From NCBI GenBank assembly GCA_006503475.1, contig RSEH01000305.1:1-51433 (forward strand): a stretch of 51,433 bases of DNA, written 5' to 3'. A program made the position numbers and the translations under genes. The stretch comes from Stentor roeselii (Eukaryota > Ciliophora > Heterotrichea > Heterotrichida > Stentoridae). Position 1 is the stretch's first letter, and each line of letters starts with the position of its first letter. Positions 28,661 through 38,665 of the stretch are shown in pieces. The notes under the pieces were generated by a model. It was not told the origin of the DNA, searched no databases, and saw nothing but the letters and a program-made list of their open reading frames with translations.

Positions 28661-31600
28661 ATGGCAGTAAATAAAGACTTTGAAATCTTAGATCTTTCAA
28701 GAAACTTTCCAAACGACCTGCCATTAAAACGAGTTCACGAAAGTGGAGATCAGGTCCAATCAGTACTTTTAAAACCTTCAGAAAAGCCAGAAAAGTCTTT
28801 GTTGAAGCCAAGTATCGTCGACCTTCACAGCCACTACAAAAAAGTCCTTGAAAAATCTTCAGTTCTCAAGTCAAACTTCGGTAAAAAGATGCCTCCAATA
28901 GCAGAGCCATCAAAAAACACGACAACCTGGGACTACCTCCTCGCCGAGATGGAGTGGATGTCGACTTACTTCGAAAAAGAACGAAAAACCAAAACAAGCA
29001 ACGCGAAAAAATGCCTAAAAGGCTGCCAACAGACTTTAAAATCACGAAAAGACTTTCAAGAAAAGCAAGAAGCTGAAGATATAAAACTCCGTTCTCGAAT
29101 AATTGGAAAAATCTGTAAAATCGTTCAAAAGTACTGGAAAAGTGTTGAAAAAATCGCGATACATGTAGGGACTTTACAACAGGAAGAAAAAAGACAACAA
29201 AGCCGAAATAAAAAACTTGATAGATTAGTTGACAAGCATCTGGAACTTTCAGCGAAAGTCGCGAAAAAACTAGTCGCAAGTCGTAAACCAGTCAATCTTG
29301 TCCTGCGAAGAGTTGACCAAAAGTGGCAGGTTGATGAGGAATATAAATTTGATGATGAAGAATTTCTGGAAAATTATTCAAAACCTTTACTTTGCACACC
29401 TTTGCCTTTTATGATGAAACATTCACTGAGGGAGTATCAAAGAGTCGGCTTGGATTGGATGGTCGCTCTTCATGATAAGCGTTTGAATGGAATTCTTGCT
29501 GATGAGATGGGACTGGGAAAGACTATTCAGACTATCGCGCTTTTTGCTTATTTGGCTTGTGAAAGAGGCGTTTGGGGACCGCATCTTATTGTTGTGCCTA
29601 CGAGTATTGTGATTAATTGGGAAATGGAATTGAAAAAATGGTGTCCTGGACTGAAAGTACTTACTTATTTTGGATCGCAGAAGGAACGGAAGATGAAAAG
29701 GGTTGGGTGGAGCAAGTTTAACTCGTTTAATGTTTGTATCACTTCTTATAAACTGGTGGTGCAGGACCAGTTCGCATTTAAGCGCAAGCAATGGTATTAC
29801 TTGGTACTCGACGAAGCACAGCACATAAAAAACTTCTGTTCCCAAAGATGGCAAGTTTTATTAAAATTCAACTCAAAAAGACGACTCCTACTCTCAGGTA
29901 CTCCTCTTCAAAATGACGTAATGGAACTTTGGAGCCTTCTTCACTTTTTAATGCCAAACTTATTCCATTCCCATCAAGACTTTTACGACTGGTTTTCCAG
30001 TCCCTTCAACTCCTCAATGATGGAAAACACTGAGTTCAGCTTAAACATAATCCAACGTCTTCATTCAATATTAAGACCTTTCGTTTTAAGAAGGATGAAA
30101 AAAGATGTCGAAAAGCAACTTCCCGATAAAATTGAACATATCGTTTTTTGCAACTTATCAAGAAGACAACAGTTCTTATATGACGAGTTCCTTGAAAGAA
30201 GATATTCAAATAAAGAAGACTGCGTAGGAATAATGAACATTTTAATGCAATTGAGAAAAGTTTGCAACCATCCAGACCTATTCGCGCCCAGGGCAGTTGC
30301 GAGTCCTTTTTACATGAGTCCTTTGAAGTTCAAGGTGAATTTTATGTTTGTACTTGACTTGAAAAAATGGACTTTTGGGAATCTTTCCATGCGAGACGAT
30401 TTTGATTTAGTTGAAAATGATTTACTTCAAGACATAATCCCCAGGATTTCAAAACAATCAATCACTTCTCTTCAAAGTCTTCAGGCGAAAGTCGCTCTTC
30501 TCGACCCTCGACCAGTCAGATTATCTCCTTTTTTTAAATACGACTTAAAACCCATCTACGGTTTCCGATTGTTATCAAAACTCAACCTAAACCTTCATCA
30601 TTTCTCATCAAAAACAAGTCTACCTCTTCAAAAATCTCTAAAATCACGTCTTCAAGACTTCTCTGATATTTTTTACTACTTTCAAACAATTCAACCTAAA
30701 ATTGAAACAGGTTCAGTCCAACTCGACCTAAACCGAAACAACGAAAAATCTCAAAATTTTCAATCACAAGAGAAATTTTTTTACTCAAGGCTTATTCCAA
30801 TTCTAAGCAGTTTTCATTTCTTGTTAAATCGTCTTCATCTGCTTTTTCCTGACCGTAAAAGTATCGAGCATGACTGTGGAAAATTACGAAAGTTATCAAA
30901 TTTACTTTCAGATTTAAAGCGAGAAGGACATAAATGCGTGATTTTCACTCAAATGGCGAAAATGCTTGACATTCTTGAGAATTTCATGAATATTCATGGC
31001 CATTCTTACCTTCGGCTTGATGGAAGTACCCGAGTAGAACAACGTCAAAGAGTAGTTGATTTATTTAACCTTGATGCGAAAATCTTTTGTTTTATTTCGT
31101 CGACTCGGTCTGGAGGACTAGGAATTAACTTGACTGGGGCTGATGTAGTGATTTTTTATGATACTGACTGGAACCCGGCGATGGACAAGCAAGCTCAAGA
31201 CCGTTGTCATCGAATAGGCCAGACGAGAAATGTTCATATTTATAGACTGATCAGTTCTTACACTATTGAGGAAAATATTCTAAAAAAATCAATGCAAAAG
31301 ACTCATCTTGATAATCTTGTCATGGAAGGTGGACAGTTCACTACTGTTTTTTTACAGAATCAGAAAACTCGGGTCAAAGAGTTCTTTGAGAATATTAAAG
31401 ATGATGAACTTGAAGCTGCTTGTCAACAGGTTGAAGATACTGAAGACCAGGCTGCTTTAAATTTGGCTAAAGAAGAGGATAGACTTGATAATCAGGATTT
31501 TGAAGATGGACAGTACGGGTTTTTAGAACAGCTTGATTGTGTTACTCAGAAATGTATTGAGAAGTACCTGGAGGAACACCCTGTTGAATGTTTAGACTCA

Positions 31601-31732
31601 TCAGCTACTGAAAATGAAAGTGAATGTGAAAGCAGCCAAAGCGAAGACATGGCAGTTGATATGATCTATGATGGAGAAAAAGTTTACAAGGAATATCTCA
31701 ACTTTTTGAAAAGCAGGTATTTAGTTTATTAG
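28661..31732 (+). CDS. SWR1: SWR1/SRCAP-type SNF2 chromatin-remodelling ATPase
   Basis: Single-exon gene of 1023 residues. SWR1-type ATPases exchange H2A for H2A.Z in nucleosomes as the motor of a large nuclear complex. An HSA domain (WDYLLAEMEWMSTYFEKERK, from about residue 89) for actin/Arp binding precedes the motor. The first helicase lobe carries LADEMGLGKT (Walker A, about 280), the SWR1-like GVWGPHLIVVPTSIVINWEMELKKWCPGL, and VLDEAQHIKNF (DEAQ rather than DEAH). The second lobe (about 755-880) has LRLDGSTRVEQRQ, SSTRSGGLGINLTGAD and QAQDRCHRIGQ. Roughly 200 residues separate the lobes; a long insertion there is typical of the INO80/SWR1 class and binds Rvb helicases. The protein is much shorter than yeast or animal homologues, missing most N-terminal extensions. 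Importin-beta starts 78 bp downstream. Confidence 0.93.
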   Translation: MAVNKDFEILDLSRNFPNDLPLKRVHESGDQVQSVLLKPSEKPEKSLLKPSIVDLHSHYKKVLEKSSVLKSNFGKKMPPIAEPSKNTTTWDYLLAEMEWMSTYFEKERKTKTSNAKKCLKGCQQTLKSRKDFQEKQEAEDIKLRSRIIGKICKIVQKYWKSVEKIAIHVGTLQQEEKRQQSRNKKLDRLVDKHLELSAKVAKKLVASRKPVNLVLRRVDQKWQVDEEYKFDDEEFLENYSKPLLCTPLPFMMKHSLREYQRVGLDWMVALHDKRLNGILADEMGLGKTIQTIALFAYLACERGVWGPHLIVVPTSIVINWEMELKKWCPGLKVLTYFGSQKERKMKRVGWSKFNSFNVCITSYKLVVQDQFAFKRKQWYYLVLDEAQHIKNFCSQRWQVLLKFNSKRRLLLSGTPLQNDVMELWSLLHFLMPNLFHSHQDFYDWFSSPFNSSMMENTEFSLNIIQRLHSILRPFVLRRMKKDVEKQLPDKIEHIVFCNLSRRQQFLYDEFLERRYSNKEDCVGIMNILMQLRKVCNHPDLFAPRAVASPFYMSPLKFKVNFMFVLDLKKWTFGNLSMRDDFDLVENDLLQDIIPRISKQSITSLQSLQAKVALLDPRPVRLSPFFKYDLKPIYGFRLLSKLNLNLHHFSSKTSLPLQKSLKSRLQDFSDIFYYFQTIQPKIETGSVQLDLNRNNEKSQNFQSQEKFFYSRLIPILSSFHFLLNRLHLLFPDRKSIEHDCGKLRKLSNLLSDLKREGHKCVIFTQMAKMLDILENFMNIHGHSYLRLDGSTRVEQRQRVVDLFNLDAKIFCFISSTRSGGLGINLTGADVVIFYDTDWNPAMDKQAQDRCHRIGQTRNVHIYRLISSYTIEENILKKSMQKTHLDNLVMEGGQFTTVFLQNQKTRVKEFFENIKDDELEAACQQVEDTEDQAALNLAKEEDRLDNQDFEDGQYGFLEQLDCVTQKCIEKYLEEHPVECLDSSATENESECESSQSEDMAVDMIYDGEKVYKEYLNFLKSRYLVY

Positions 31733-31810
31733 TTAGTTTTAATCAAAATCTCCATTTTTATAGTTAACACCCAAGATACCTCAGTGAATCTTCAAGTCCA
31801 ATCAGCGATA

Positions 31811-34225
31811 ATGTTAAATATCTCAGAGATCCTTCTTGACGCTCACTCTCCCGAGATTCAAAAGCGAAAACCTTCTTTAGAACTACTAAACCAACTAACC
31901 GAAAGCAACCCAGGGTCCCTTTTCACATCAATATCAATCCTTTTAAACTCCTCAGAGCCTTTCTACCTACGAAAATGCAGCGGCACATTCATAAAGTCAT
32001 CAATAACCCAAAAGTGGTTACAAATCCCAGAGTCCCAAAAACAACAAATAAAAATAAACTGCTTAAGTTCTCTTGCAAGTCCTGATAACATCACAAGTGC
32101 ATGTTTAGCGATTTCTACTCTTGCAAGTTTAGAACTTCCTGGAAATAACTGGCCTGAACTTTTTCAGATCCTTTTACAAAATTGTCATAATTCGAACCAT
32201 CATTATAAACTTGCTTCTCTTATGGCACTTAATTATATCTGTCAAGATATCAAACCGGAGTACTTTCCTTCTTCACTTAAAAATGAAATTTTAACAGCTA
32301 TTGTTGCAAACTTGAATAGTAAAGAACATGAACTCGTTTCGCATTGTTTCGATATTTTTGTTTATGCTCTTCAGTTTTTTGAAGAAAATTTTCAGGTAAA
32401 ACAAGAAAGAAAAGTGATTTTTCAGGCACTTTTTGAATGTTTTCCGATAAATCCTTATAAATGTACTCAGGCTTTTTGTGAAATAATGAATCTTTTTCCT
32501 GAGAATATTCAAGATGAGGTAGAAAAATTCGCTTTGATTACTTTTGCTGGAATTCAAAATGGAGATGAAAGTACTAAAATTTTAGCTGTTGAGATTTGGA
32601 ATACTTCGGCTGATGTTGATGAAAATAGAATGAGTTCAGGGCAGGAGCCTTTAGGGTATATCAGAAGAGTTTGCTTAGAACTGACTGATCCTCTTCTTCA
32701 AGTGTTTTTCGCTGAAGATATTCAAGAAGATAGTTGGAATTTAGGAAAATGTGTTTTTAATTTTTTTACTGCATGTTCAAGATTGTGTCCTGAAGAAAAT
32801 TGTTTCAAAGTGAATGATTTTTTAGAGAAAAATTTGAATCTTCTAGCAAGTGAAGCGCAGATCAGAGCTGGATTGACTGTTTTAAGCGCGATTACTGAGT
32901 GTCCGAGATCTGATAACTGCTGTTTTTTTGATAAATGCTTTAAAATCTGTCTGGACCTTGTTGAAAAATTCTCTGGAAAGACTCAGAAACTTGCTTTGTT
33001 AAGCTTTTCGAATTTGTTGAAAAACAGTATCTTGCAGTTATCTTCTAATGACTTGAACAGGGCTTTAACATTGCTGAAAAGTTTGATTTTTCGAAATACC
33101 TGCGACTTGAAATCGCCTTTCACTGCCCTTCAAAGTCTTTTAAAGAGTTACGGGTACAGATTTAGCATGAATGACTTTCAAGTCCTGCTTGATAACCTTT
33201 TATCTCTGATCCCTCAAAAACCTTGCAAATATGAAAAAAAAGAACAAGAAATCCTCCAATCTCTTATCAATTTTTTAGGAGAACTTCCTGATAGTTACAA
33301 TTCAATCTGTTCAAGAATTTTTCCAGAAATAACGAAAATCTTAAAACTTTCAATTTCTTCTAAAGATACTTTCTCAATCTCCAAGTTCAGTGAATTAATG
33401 AACCTTACAATTTGCCGTCTAAAGCCAGGAGGGTTATCTTTAAATGAAATTGAAATGTTATTTAAACTAGCTTTATCAGTCATTAACCAGTTCTCAATCA
33501 TCGAAGATTCATTTGGAATGATTGGAGCAATCGCTTTAAACAGTGGCAGAAACTTCGAAAATCACTACAAACACATTTCTCCAATAGTCTTACATCATCT
33601 TTCACTAGTTGACTTCCACGATACCCTCTCAGCAGCTCTGCTGCTGACAAGTGACTTAGCCCGTGCTTTAAGGATTAGAATTGTTGACTCTTTTCATTTA
33701 TACCTGCCAGCTCTTTACAATATTTTAGAAAATAACACCCTGAAGCTTTCTCATAAAGTCCAGGCAATTAATTGTTTAGGAGATTTCGCTGAAAGTGCCC
33801 AGGCTGCCATTGTTGTTCATTTGGATAAAATTTTTAAGTATGTCGATGCAGCTGCTGGTATTAGTTTGGACTTGGAAGTTGAAAGGGAAACAGGAGAATC
33901 ACTTGGTTCTTTAAGAGAAGTCATTTTACAGTTTTATTTGAGTCTTTTTATTGGACTTTCTGAATCTAAGCAACAGGGTGTTATTAATGACAGGATACCG
34001 AAACTTTCTATGTTTGTTTTAATGGTTGTTGATCAGAAGTTTAAGCCGAATATTGAAATTCATAGAAATTCGGTTTGGATTATTTCGGATATTGTTAAGA
34101 TTTGGGGAAAAAACTTGGTGTTTTTAGATAGGTTTGTTGAGTATTTGAAAAGTGTTGTTTTAGGGTTTAATGAGATCGCTGATGATGCTAGGGTTGTTAT
34201 TGGGAATATTAATTTGAGTAGTTAA
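31811..34225 (+). CDS. KPNB1: importin subunit beta (karyopherin beta-1 type)
   Basis: 804 residues from ATG 31811. The frame is open a few codons further upstream but has no ATG there. Importin-beta carries NLS cargo, with or without importin-alpha, through nuclear pores and releases it on Ran-GTP. The N terminus (ISEILLDAHSPEIQKRKPSLELLNQL..., then AGLIIKN-like CSGTFIKSSITQKWL) matches the importin-beta N-terminal region. LASLELPGNNWPELFQIL matches a conserved HEAT repeat. The whole protein is alpha-helical HEAT-like. It is slightly shorter than human KPNB1 (876). The SWR1-type gene ends 78 bp upstream on the same strand, so its promoter must lie in that gap or in the upstream gene. It converges with the PHD gene at 34439. 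It could instead be another karyopherin of the family. Confidence 0.85.
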   Translation: MLNISEILLDAHSPEIQKRKPSLELLNQLTESNPGSLFTSISILLNSSEPFYLRKCSGTFIKSSITQKWLQIPESQKQQIKINCLSSLASPDNITSACLAISTLASLELPGNNWPELFQILLQNCHNSNHHYKLASLMALNYICQDIKPEYFPSSLKNEILTAIVANLNSKEHELVSHCFDIFVYALQFFEENFQVKQERKVIFQALFECFPINPYKCTQAFCEIMNLFPENIQDEVEKFALITFAGIQNGDESTKILAVEIWNTSADVDENRMSSGQEPLGYIRRVCLELTDPLLQVFFAEDIQEDSWNLGKCVFNFFTACSRLCPEENCFKVNDFLEKNLNLLASEAQIRAGLTVLSAITECPRSDNCCFFDKCFKICLDLVEKFSGKTQKLALLSFSNLLKNSILQLSSNDLNRALTLLKSLIFRNTCDLKSPFTALQSLLKSYGYRFSMNDFQVLLDNLLSLIPQKPCKYEKKEQEILQSLINFLGELPDSYNSICSRIFPEITKILKLSISSKDTFSISKFSELMNLTICRLKPGGLSLNEIEMLFKLALSVINQFSIIEDSFGMIGAIALNSGRNFENHYKHISPIVLHHLSLVDFHDTLSAALLLTSDLARALRIRIVDSFHLYLPALYNILENNTLKLSHKVQAINCLGDFAESAQAAIVVHLDKIFKYVDAAAGISLDLEVERETGESLGSLREVILQFYLSLFIGLSESKQQGVINDRIPKLSMFVLMVVDQKFKPNIEIHRNSVWIISDIVKIWGKNLVFLDRFVEYLKSVVLGFNEIADDARVVIGNINLSS

Positions 34226-34438
34226 TTAGGGATGATGAGGATTTAAATAGATGAAGTTTAGGGTATGTGGTAATATGATGAATTTTTTATTTTAATAGAA
34301 GTTCTAGAAATACTTATAGTTCATTATTAAACAATCTACAAATCATTTAGATCACAATTATTTCCTAACTTAATCATCTCATACAAAAATCCAAAAATCC
34401 AACATCCAAATCCTTCTAAAATGATAATAAATCCCCTA

Positions 34439-36616
34439 TTAAATAATTAAACTCTGCACCTCAACAGCTGCCATTTCCAAGCTGGCACACGTTTGCAAAC
34501 ACTTCTGACAAACATACTCCTCAGGTAAATTATTAGAGTCAATGCCAATACACTTATAATGATACCACTCTTCACACTTCTCACAAAGTATCATCTTCGA
34601 GTCTTCAGTCCTCTTCAAAAAATCAGCTTCACTTTCCCAGATCCTTTTCACACTTTTTTCAACAAAAGGTTTTCTACAAATGCAATAAACTTCTTTAGTA
34701 ACAATATCTTCAACAATAACAGAATCAATTTTCTGCTGTACATAAACAACATCATTTTTCGGGAAATCAATTTTCGCGATTCTATTTTTAAGTTTTTTCT
34801 TAATTATTCCATTTTTTTTCTTTCCTTTCGGACTGAACTGAACGATAGTTTTTTTCATGATTTCCAGTTCTTTCTTCATAAGTGGGTAAATATTTTCCGA
34901 GTAAAACTTCTGACATTCAGCAGGTTTTCTTCCTTTTATTGCAAGTTTATGTTGAGTGATGGTATCAGGGTCAAGGAGGTTGTAACTTTCAGGTCGAAAG
35001 ACCTCGATTTTATTTCTGATACTTGAAGACTTGAGTTTAACCATCACTGAAAACTGTTTATTAGTAGTTTCTGATAATTTATTCACTTCACTTTCAAGTA
35101 ACTTTATCAGTTTAAGTTTTTCATCACTTGTAAAAGGACGGTCATTTGAAGTCTTTTTTAACGGCAAGGCCGAGACGAATTTAGTTCTTCTTTCAAGTCT
35201 ATCAAAGTGCTTAGCGAATGTAAAAATATCTTCAACGTATTTTTTTTCTTTGATTTCAAGAGTCCTTCTTAGTTTTAAAGGTTTATGAGCAGAGCAGTAA
35301 TAAGAAACTTCATCAGAACCTGGCTTATCTCTTGTACTTGTGAATAAGTCTTTACCGCATTCTGGGTGGAATGAGACTTGACAACGACCGAACTGGCATT
35401 GAAGACATGCACCGTCTCGTGTATTGCAAATTGAGCATTTTAACTGAAATCTTTTCGGGTCGATTTTGGTTAAGTCGATTTCATCAAGAAACTCTTTATC
35501 TTTAAATACTTCTACGTCTAAGTGAACAGCACAAAAGACATGACACCAAACTCGCTCATTTTTATTTGACTCGTAGTTAGGAAAGGACAAGTCACCAACA
35601 GTTGTGTGAATAGTTGGCTTCAAGCACCCTCCTCTTATAGGACATAAGGCACATCTTAGACTATCCCTGGCTTCTTTGCCTTGAACAGCTTTACAACCAT
35701 GACAAACCCAGTCATCTTCAGGGACTACAGGAATTCCATAGCATTTCATATGAGCACCCATTTCACAAACAGAGCAAATTACGATAAGATCATCATCTTC
35801 ATAGTCACCATCTCCACAAATATAACAAACGAAATCTTCTTCATTTTTTGGAACTTCTCTTAAAGAACTGGTCTTTTTCTCTGTATTTGAACCAGATTCA
35901 GATTCTTCTTTGATTTTACTTTCAAAGTACCTTAAATAATCTTCTAAATTGTCCTTTAAGCTAAGATCGCGAGTTTCTGCTAAGACCTGGTCTTCTTCTT
36001 TTAAGTCTTGAGGATCTTTCAGGGTGTTATTTATTTTTTCATTTGATATTTGAGAAAGTAGCTCGATTCTTGAGATTTGAAGTAAGGAAAGTTCAGATTC
36101 AATCATTTGAATGGAAAGTGGCAAGTCGTCTGACCAGCTTGTTGAAGTATTCGGAAGGAACTTCAAAGAAAGCTCTGGAAGGTTAAAGGAGACTGAAGGA
36201 AAGTACTGAGAGTTAACATTGAACCAAAAGACCTGCCCAGTGCAAATCGGGTAGACTTTATTATCAGATTCTTTGATTTTTTTAATAAAATCTTCTGAAA
36301 CCCCGACCTTATTCGTGACTTGTCTGGCAATCCAAAGTCTTTGAAGTTCTTTTCTCTTATTTTTATGCTTCTGGTGGACTTCACAGACCTGCTCTTTCAA
36401 ATCTTTCCCCTGAAAACGTAAAGAACAGTGAAGGTGAAAGGTCCGAGTGCAATCACGATGATGACATCGGATGCAAAAACCAGAGACCCCACAGAAACCA
36501 CAGCATTTTTCTTCAATACACGATAAATGGGCGAGACCTTCAGATGTGTAGACTTCCGCTGAAGCCAGATTTTCGATTTTTGATCGACAAAGGACACATG
36601 TTATAGAATTTTGCAT
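34439..36616 (-). CDS. PHD / extended-PHD chromatin reader (BRPF/Jade-like PZP module)
   Basis: Single-exon gene of 725 residues. The N terminus (1-85) is a Cys/His-rich, ePHD-like finger (CCGFCGVSGFCIRC..CTRTFHLHC). About 258-308 is a canonical PHD finger (CYICGDGD..IVICSVCEMGAHMKCYGIP..WVCHGC). A zinc knuckle (LRCALCPIRGGCLKPT) and an extended PHD (WCHVFCAVHL..CSICNTRDGACLQCQFGRCQVSFHPECG) follow. This PZP order is the hallmark of BRPF, Jade and AF10-type proteins, which read the unmodified histone H3 tail and DNA. The middle (about 485-590) is basic and partly SANT-like. About 640-705 is another PHD (YCICRKP..MILCEKCEEWYHYKCIGI). No bromodomain or PWWP is seen. I infer a nuclear subunit of a histone acetyltransferase or similar complex. 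It is head-to-head with the next gene, 123 bp apart. Confidence 0.9.
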   Translation of the reverse strand: MQNSITCVLCRSKIENLASAEVYTSEGLAHLSCIEEKCCGFCGVSGFCIRCHHRDCTRTFHLHCSLRFQGKDLKEQVCEVHQKHKNKRKELQRLWIARQVTNKVGVSEDFIKKIKESDNKVYPICTGQVFWFNVNSQYFPSVSFNLPELSLKFLPNTSTSWSDDLPLSIQMIESELSLLQISRIELLSQISNEKINNTLKDPQDLKEEDQVLAETRDLSLKDNLEDYLRYFESKIKEESESGSNTEKKTSSLREVPKNEEDFVCYICGDGDYEDDDLIVICSVCEMGAHMKCYGIPVVPEDDWVCHGCKAVQGKEARDSLRCALCPIRGGCLKPTIHTTVGDLSFPNYESNKNERVWCHVFCAVHLDVEVFKDKEFLDEIDLTKIDPKRFQLKCSICNTRDGACLQCQFGRCQVSFHPECGKDLFTSTRDKPGSDEVSYYCSAHKPLKLRRTLEIKEKKYVEDIFTFAKHFDRLERRTKFVSALPLKKTSNDRPFTSDEKLKLIKLLESEVNKLSETTNKQFSVMVKLKSSSIRNKIEVFRPESYNLLDPDTITQHKLAIKGRKPAECQKFYSENIYPLMKKELEIMKKTIVQFSPKGKKKNGIIKKKLKNRIAKIDFPKNDVVYVQQKIDSVIVEDIVTKEVYCICRKPFVEKSVKRIWESEADFLKRTEDSKMILCEKCEEWYHYKCIGIDSNNLPEEYVCQKCLQTCASLEMAAVEVQSLII

Positions 36617-36739
36617 ATATCAGTGGGTTTATTGGTGAAATGTTCGCGGGTTATGGACTAATGGAAATTTTTATGGGGACTGGAAAAGTTTTGGATGATT
36701 TAAGTTTATGAATTATTGAAAGGTGAATATATTTATTAT
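36617..36739. promoter_or_regulatory. compact divergent promoter region
   Basis: 123 bp between the ATGs of two divergent genes. The left half is G/T-rich on the plus strand, so it is A/C-rich on the sense strand of the PHD gene. No defined site is recognised. Confidence 0.45.
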
Positions 36740-37312
36740 ATGAGAGGAAATGCGAAAGTTATGAGGGTTCCTACAACACTTGCGAGGAAAGTAAGACTTC
36801 CACAAGATGCTGGGATTAAAGGAGTCTCTGAACTGCTTCACTCGATAACTCCTAATGAAAGAAGAAAAACCACGATTTCTTATCTTAAAAATAGTTCACC
36901 CCCCACCCCTGTTATTCGGCCTACTTCTGATATTGTTAGTGATTCGTCGTTTTCTAGTTATTTTCATTCGAGCTTTGTGAAACCTGAACAGAAAGGACAT
37001 GAAAAAAATAGGTTTAGGTTGTTTTCGAAGGGAATTCAGAAAAGGAATCAGATTGGACAGGCTCAAAGTGCTATGGAAAACTTTTCGAATAGGGGAAGTG
37101 ATAAAGATCATGATGAGAAAAATTTTGATTTTTCACCGATTTCGTTTGAAAATCTGCAAAATTTCAACTTTTTGATGATGAGGTCGAAAATTCCGGTTTT
37201 TAGGGAAAAAAGCTGCTTTTTGATGTCGAAGGAAGAGTTTGAAAATAAATTACCTAGACTGAAAGAAATAAAGAAACAGAAGGTGAAGATTACTAAGTCT
37301 TTGCCATTGTAA
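36740..37312 (+). CDS. hypothetical basic protein
   Basis: 190 residues from ATG 36740, the first ATG after an upstream in-frame stop at 36701; ends in TAA. I do not recognise the family. The N terminus (MRGNAKVMRVPTTLARKVRLPQDAGIKGVSELLHSI) looks ordered and helical. The rest is rich in Ser, Lys, Arg, Asn and Phe, with few acidic residues and a strongly basic C terminus (KEIKKQKVKITKSLP). There are no membrane segments or Cys motifs. A structural or nucleic-acid-associated role is possible but unsupported. Base skew agrees with its neighbours and argues that the frame is real. It is divergent from the PHD gene. Confidence 0.6.
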   Translation: MRGNAKVMRVPTTLARKVRLPQDAGIKGVSELLHSITPNERRKTTISYLKNSSPPTPVIRPTSDIVSDSSFSSYFHSSFVKPEQKGHEKNRFRLFSKGIQKRNQIGQAQSAMENFSNRGSDKDHDEKNFDFSPISFENLQNFNFLMMRSKIPVFREKSCFLMSKEEFENKLPRLKEIKKQKVKITKSLPL

Positions 37313-37518
37313 GTAAAAAGGATAAATTCATTTAAAAGTTATAATTATTGTCTTTGTGGTTCCATTCATGGTTTTTGAAATTTTGATAATTAGATTTTGT
37401 GAATTTTCTTGGTCTTCACAATTTAATCGCTTTTATTGTTGCATGATAGTTTTCATCAATTTCTTTCTAGCTTAAAGGTCCTCAAGCATTTACTTTATTA
37501 ATTCAGTTACTGTGGATT

Positions 37519-38349
37519 ATGATTAATTCTGACTTGCCCCTCAACCCCAAGTCCTCCGAAAACGAACTCTCAGTAATTCCGAATCCGATGTTACAATCCG
37601 ACTACTCAAAACTAACAAAAGAATACAACAAATCATGTTTCCACCAATCAGTCGAAAAAATAGCCAGAATAATCACCTTGAGTCCAAAGTTATATGAAAA
37701 CTTTCGTTTTCAGCCAACTTTCCTTCTACTCAAGTCAACAATCCACAGTCTATTAATGAACCCGATCGAAACAACAGTTCTTGCTCATCTACTAGACCAA
37801 ATTTTACAGGTTCCAACAAACTACACAGCTGAAGTATTTTTAATGTACAGTGGATACGCAGTAAAACAGTTCTTTTCATCAGACTTGCCTGAAATTTCAG
37901 CTTTTCTCGAAGCAAAGTTCGTGAATTTTCAGCATAATTTTGAAGAATGGGCAAAAAAAACTGGTGTTTCTCTGAACTTGACAATTGATCAGGTCCTTTC
38001 GATGTATAAGAATTTTTCTCGATTTTCAGGACTTCCTACGAATTACAATGCGTATGTTGATGAAATTTTACAGTCTTCTCCGCCTTATCAGGTTAATAAA
38101 AGGAATGAAGGGGCGAAGAAGAAGAAGAAAGGAAAGCCGAGGAAATGTGAAAGTGAGGAAAGTAGTGAAGAGTTTCTTGTTTTTAATGATTTTGGAAGGG
38201 ATTTAGCTGAACGGCAGGCTTATAGTAAGATTTGCCAGGTTTTGAATAAGGAAATCACTGGTGAAATCGATGTGCAGGAACTTGTGAAAGGGGTTTGCAA
38301 GTCGAGGAAGAAGAATAGGATTCTTGTTGAGGTATCTATGATGTTTTGA
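37519..38349 (+). CDS. hypothetical protein with a Lys-rich tract and acidic patch
   Basis: 276 residues from ATG 37519. Residues 1-190 are predicted helical (for example LLLKSTIHSLLMNPIETTVLAHLLDQIL). They are followed by a Lys-rich tract (AKKKKKGKPRK) that could be a nuclear localisation signal and an ESEESSEE acidic stretch. The C terminus ends EVSMMF. I do not recognise the family; an armadillo/HEAT-like helical adaptor is one guess. It is the only gene in the window that ends in TGA. If TGA were read through, the frame would go on about ten codons to a TAG. Confidence 0.7.
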   Translation: MINSDLPLNPKSSENELSVIPNPMLQSDYSKLTKEYNKSCFHQSVEKIARIITLSPKLYENFRFQPTFLLLKSTIHSLLMNPIETTVLAHLLDQILQVPTNYTAEVFLMYSGYAVKQFFSSDLPEISAFLEAKFVNFQHNFEEWAKKTGVSLNLTIDQVLSMYKNFSRFSGLPTNYNAYVDEILQSSPPYQVNKRNEGAKKKKKGKPRKCESEESSEEFLVFNDFGRDLAERQAYSKICQVLNKEITGEIDVQELVKGVCKSRKKNRILVEVSMMF

Positions 38350-38665
38350 AGGAGTTATTTAGGATTAGATGAGCTTAGATAGGAATATTTAACTTTTGAA
38401 AGAATTTTGAATAGGGTTTAGGATTGTGGTTTTTATATGATGAGTAAATGGAATGAATCAATTTAAGGATTTAATTATTTGATTTTTTGATTTAGGATTT
38501 GGAAGGATTAGGAAATGTTGATTTAAAGAATCTTTTAAGAAAAAACTGAAGATTAATTTCATTAAAACAATAAACAATAATATAAGTAAATATATCCCGC
38601 TTTTATTCGAAGGAATCACACTTCTTATACTAAAGATTATTTAATACTAATAATTTATTATTATA
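38350..38665. other. intergenic region between tandem plus-strand genes
   Basis: 316 bases. The first 150 are G/A/T-rich and almost free of C, the remainder AT-rich. Nothing else is recognised. Confidence 0.5.

Noticed and set aside
36764-36805. Possible 16-nt intron GTAAGACTTCCACAAG in the gene at 36740
   Set aside because: Removing it would shift the frame, and the A10 feature is missing.
36740-38349. Joining the genes at 36740 and 37519 into one spliced gene
   Set aside because: No GT...AG of 15-16 nt bridges them, the gap is 206 bp, and each has its own start and stop.
37519-38390. TGA read as Trp, extending the gene at 37519 to a downstream TAG
   Set aside because: Nothing else in the window needs TGA as a sense codon, and no homologue supports the extension. 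Kept only as part of the stop-usage finding.
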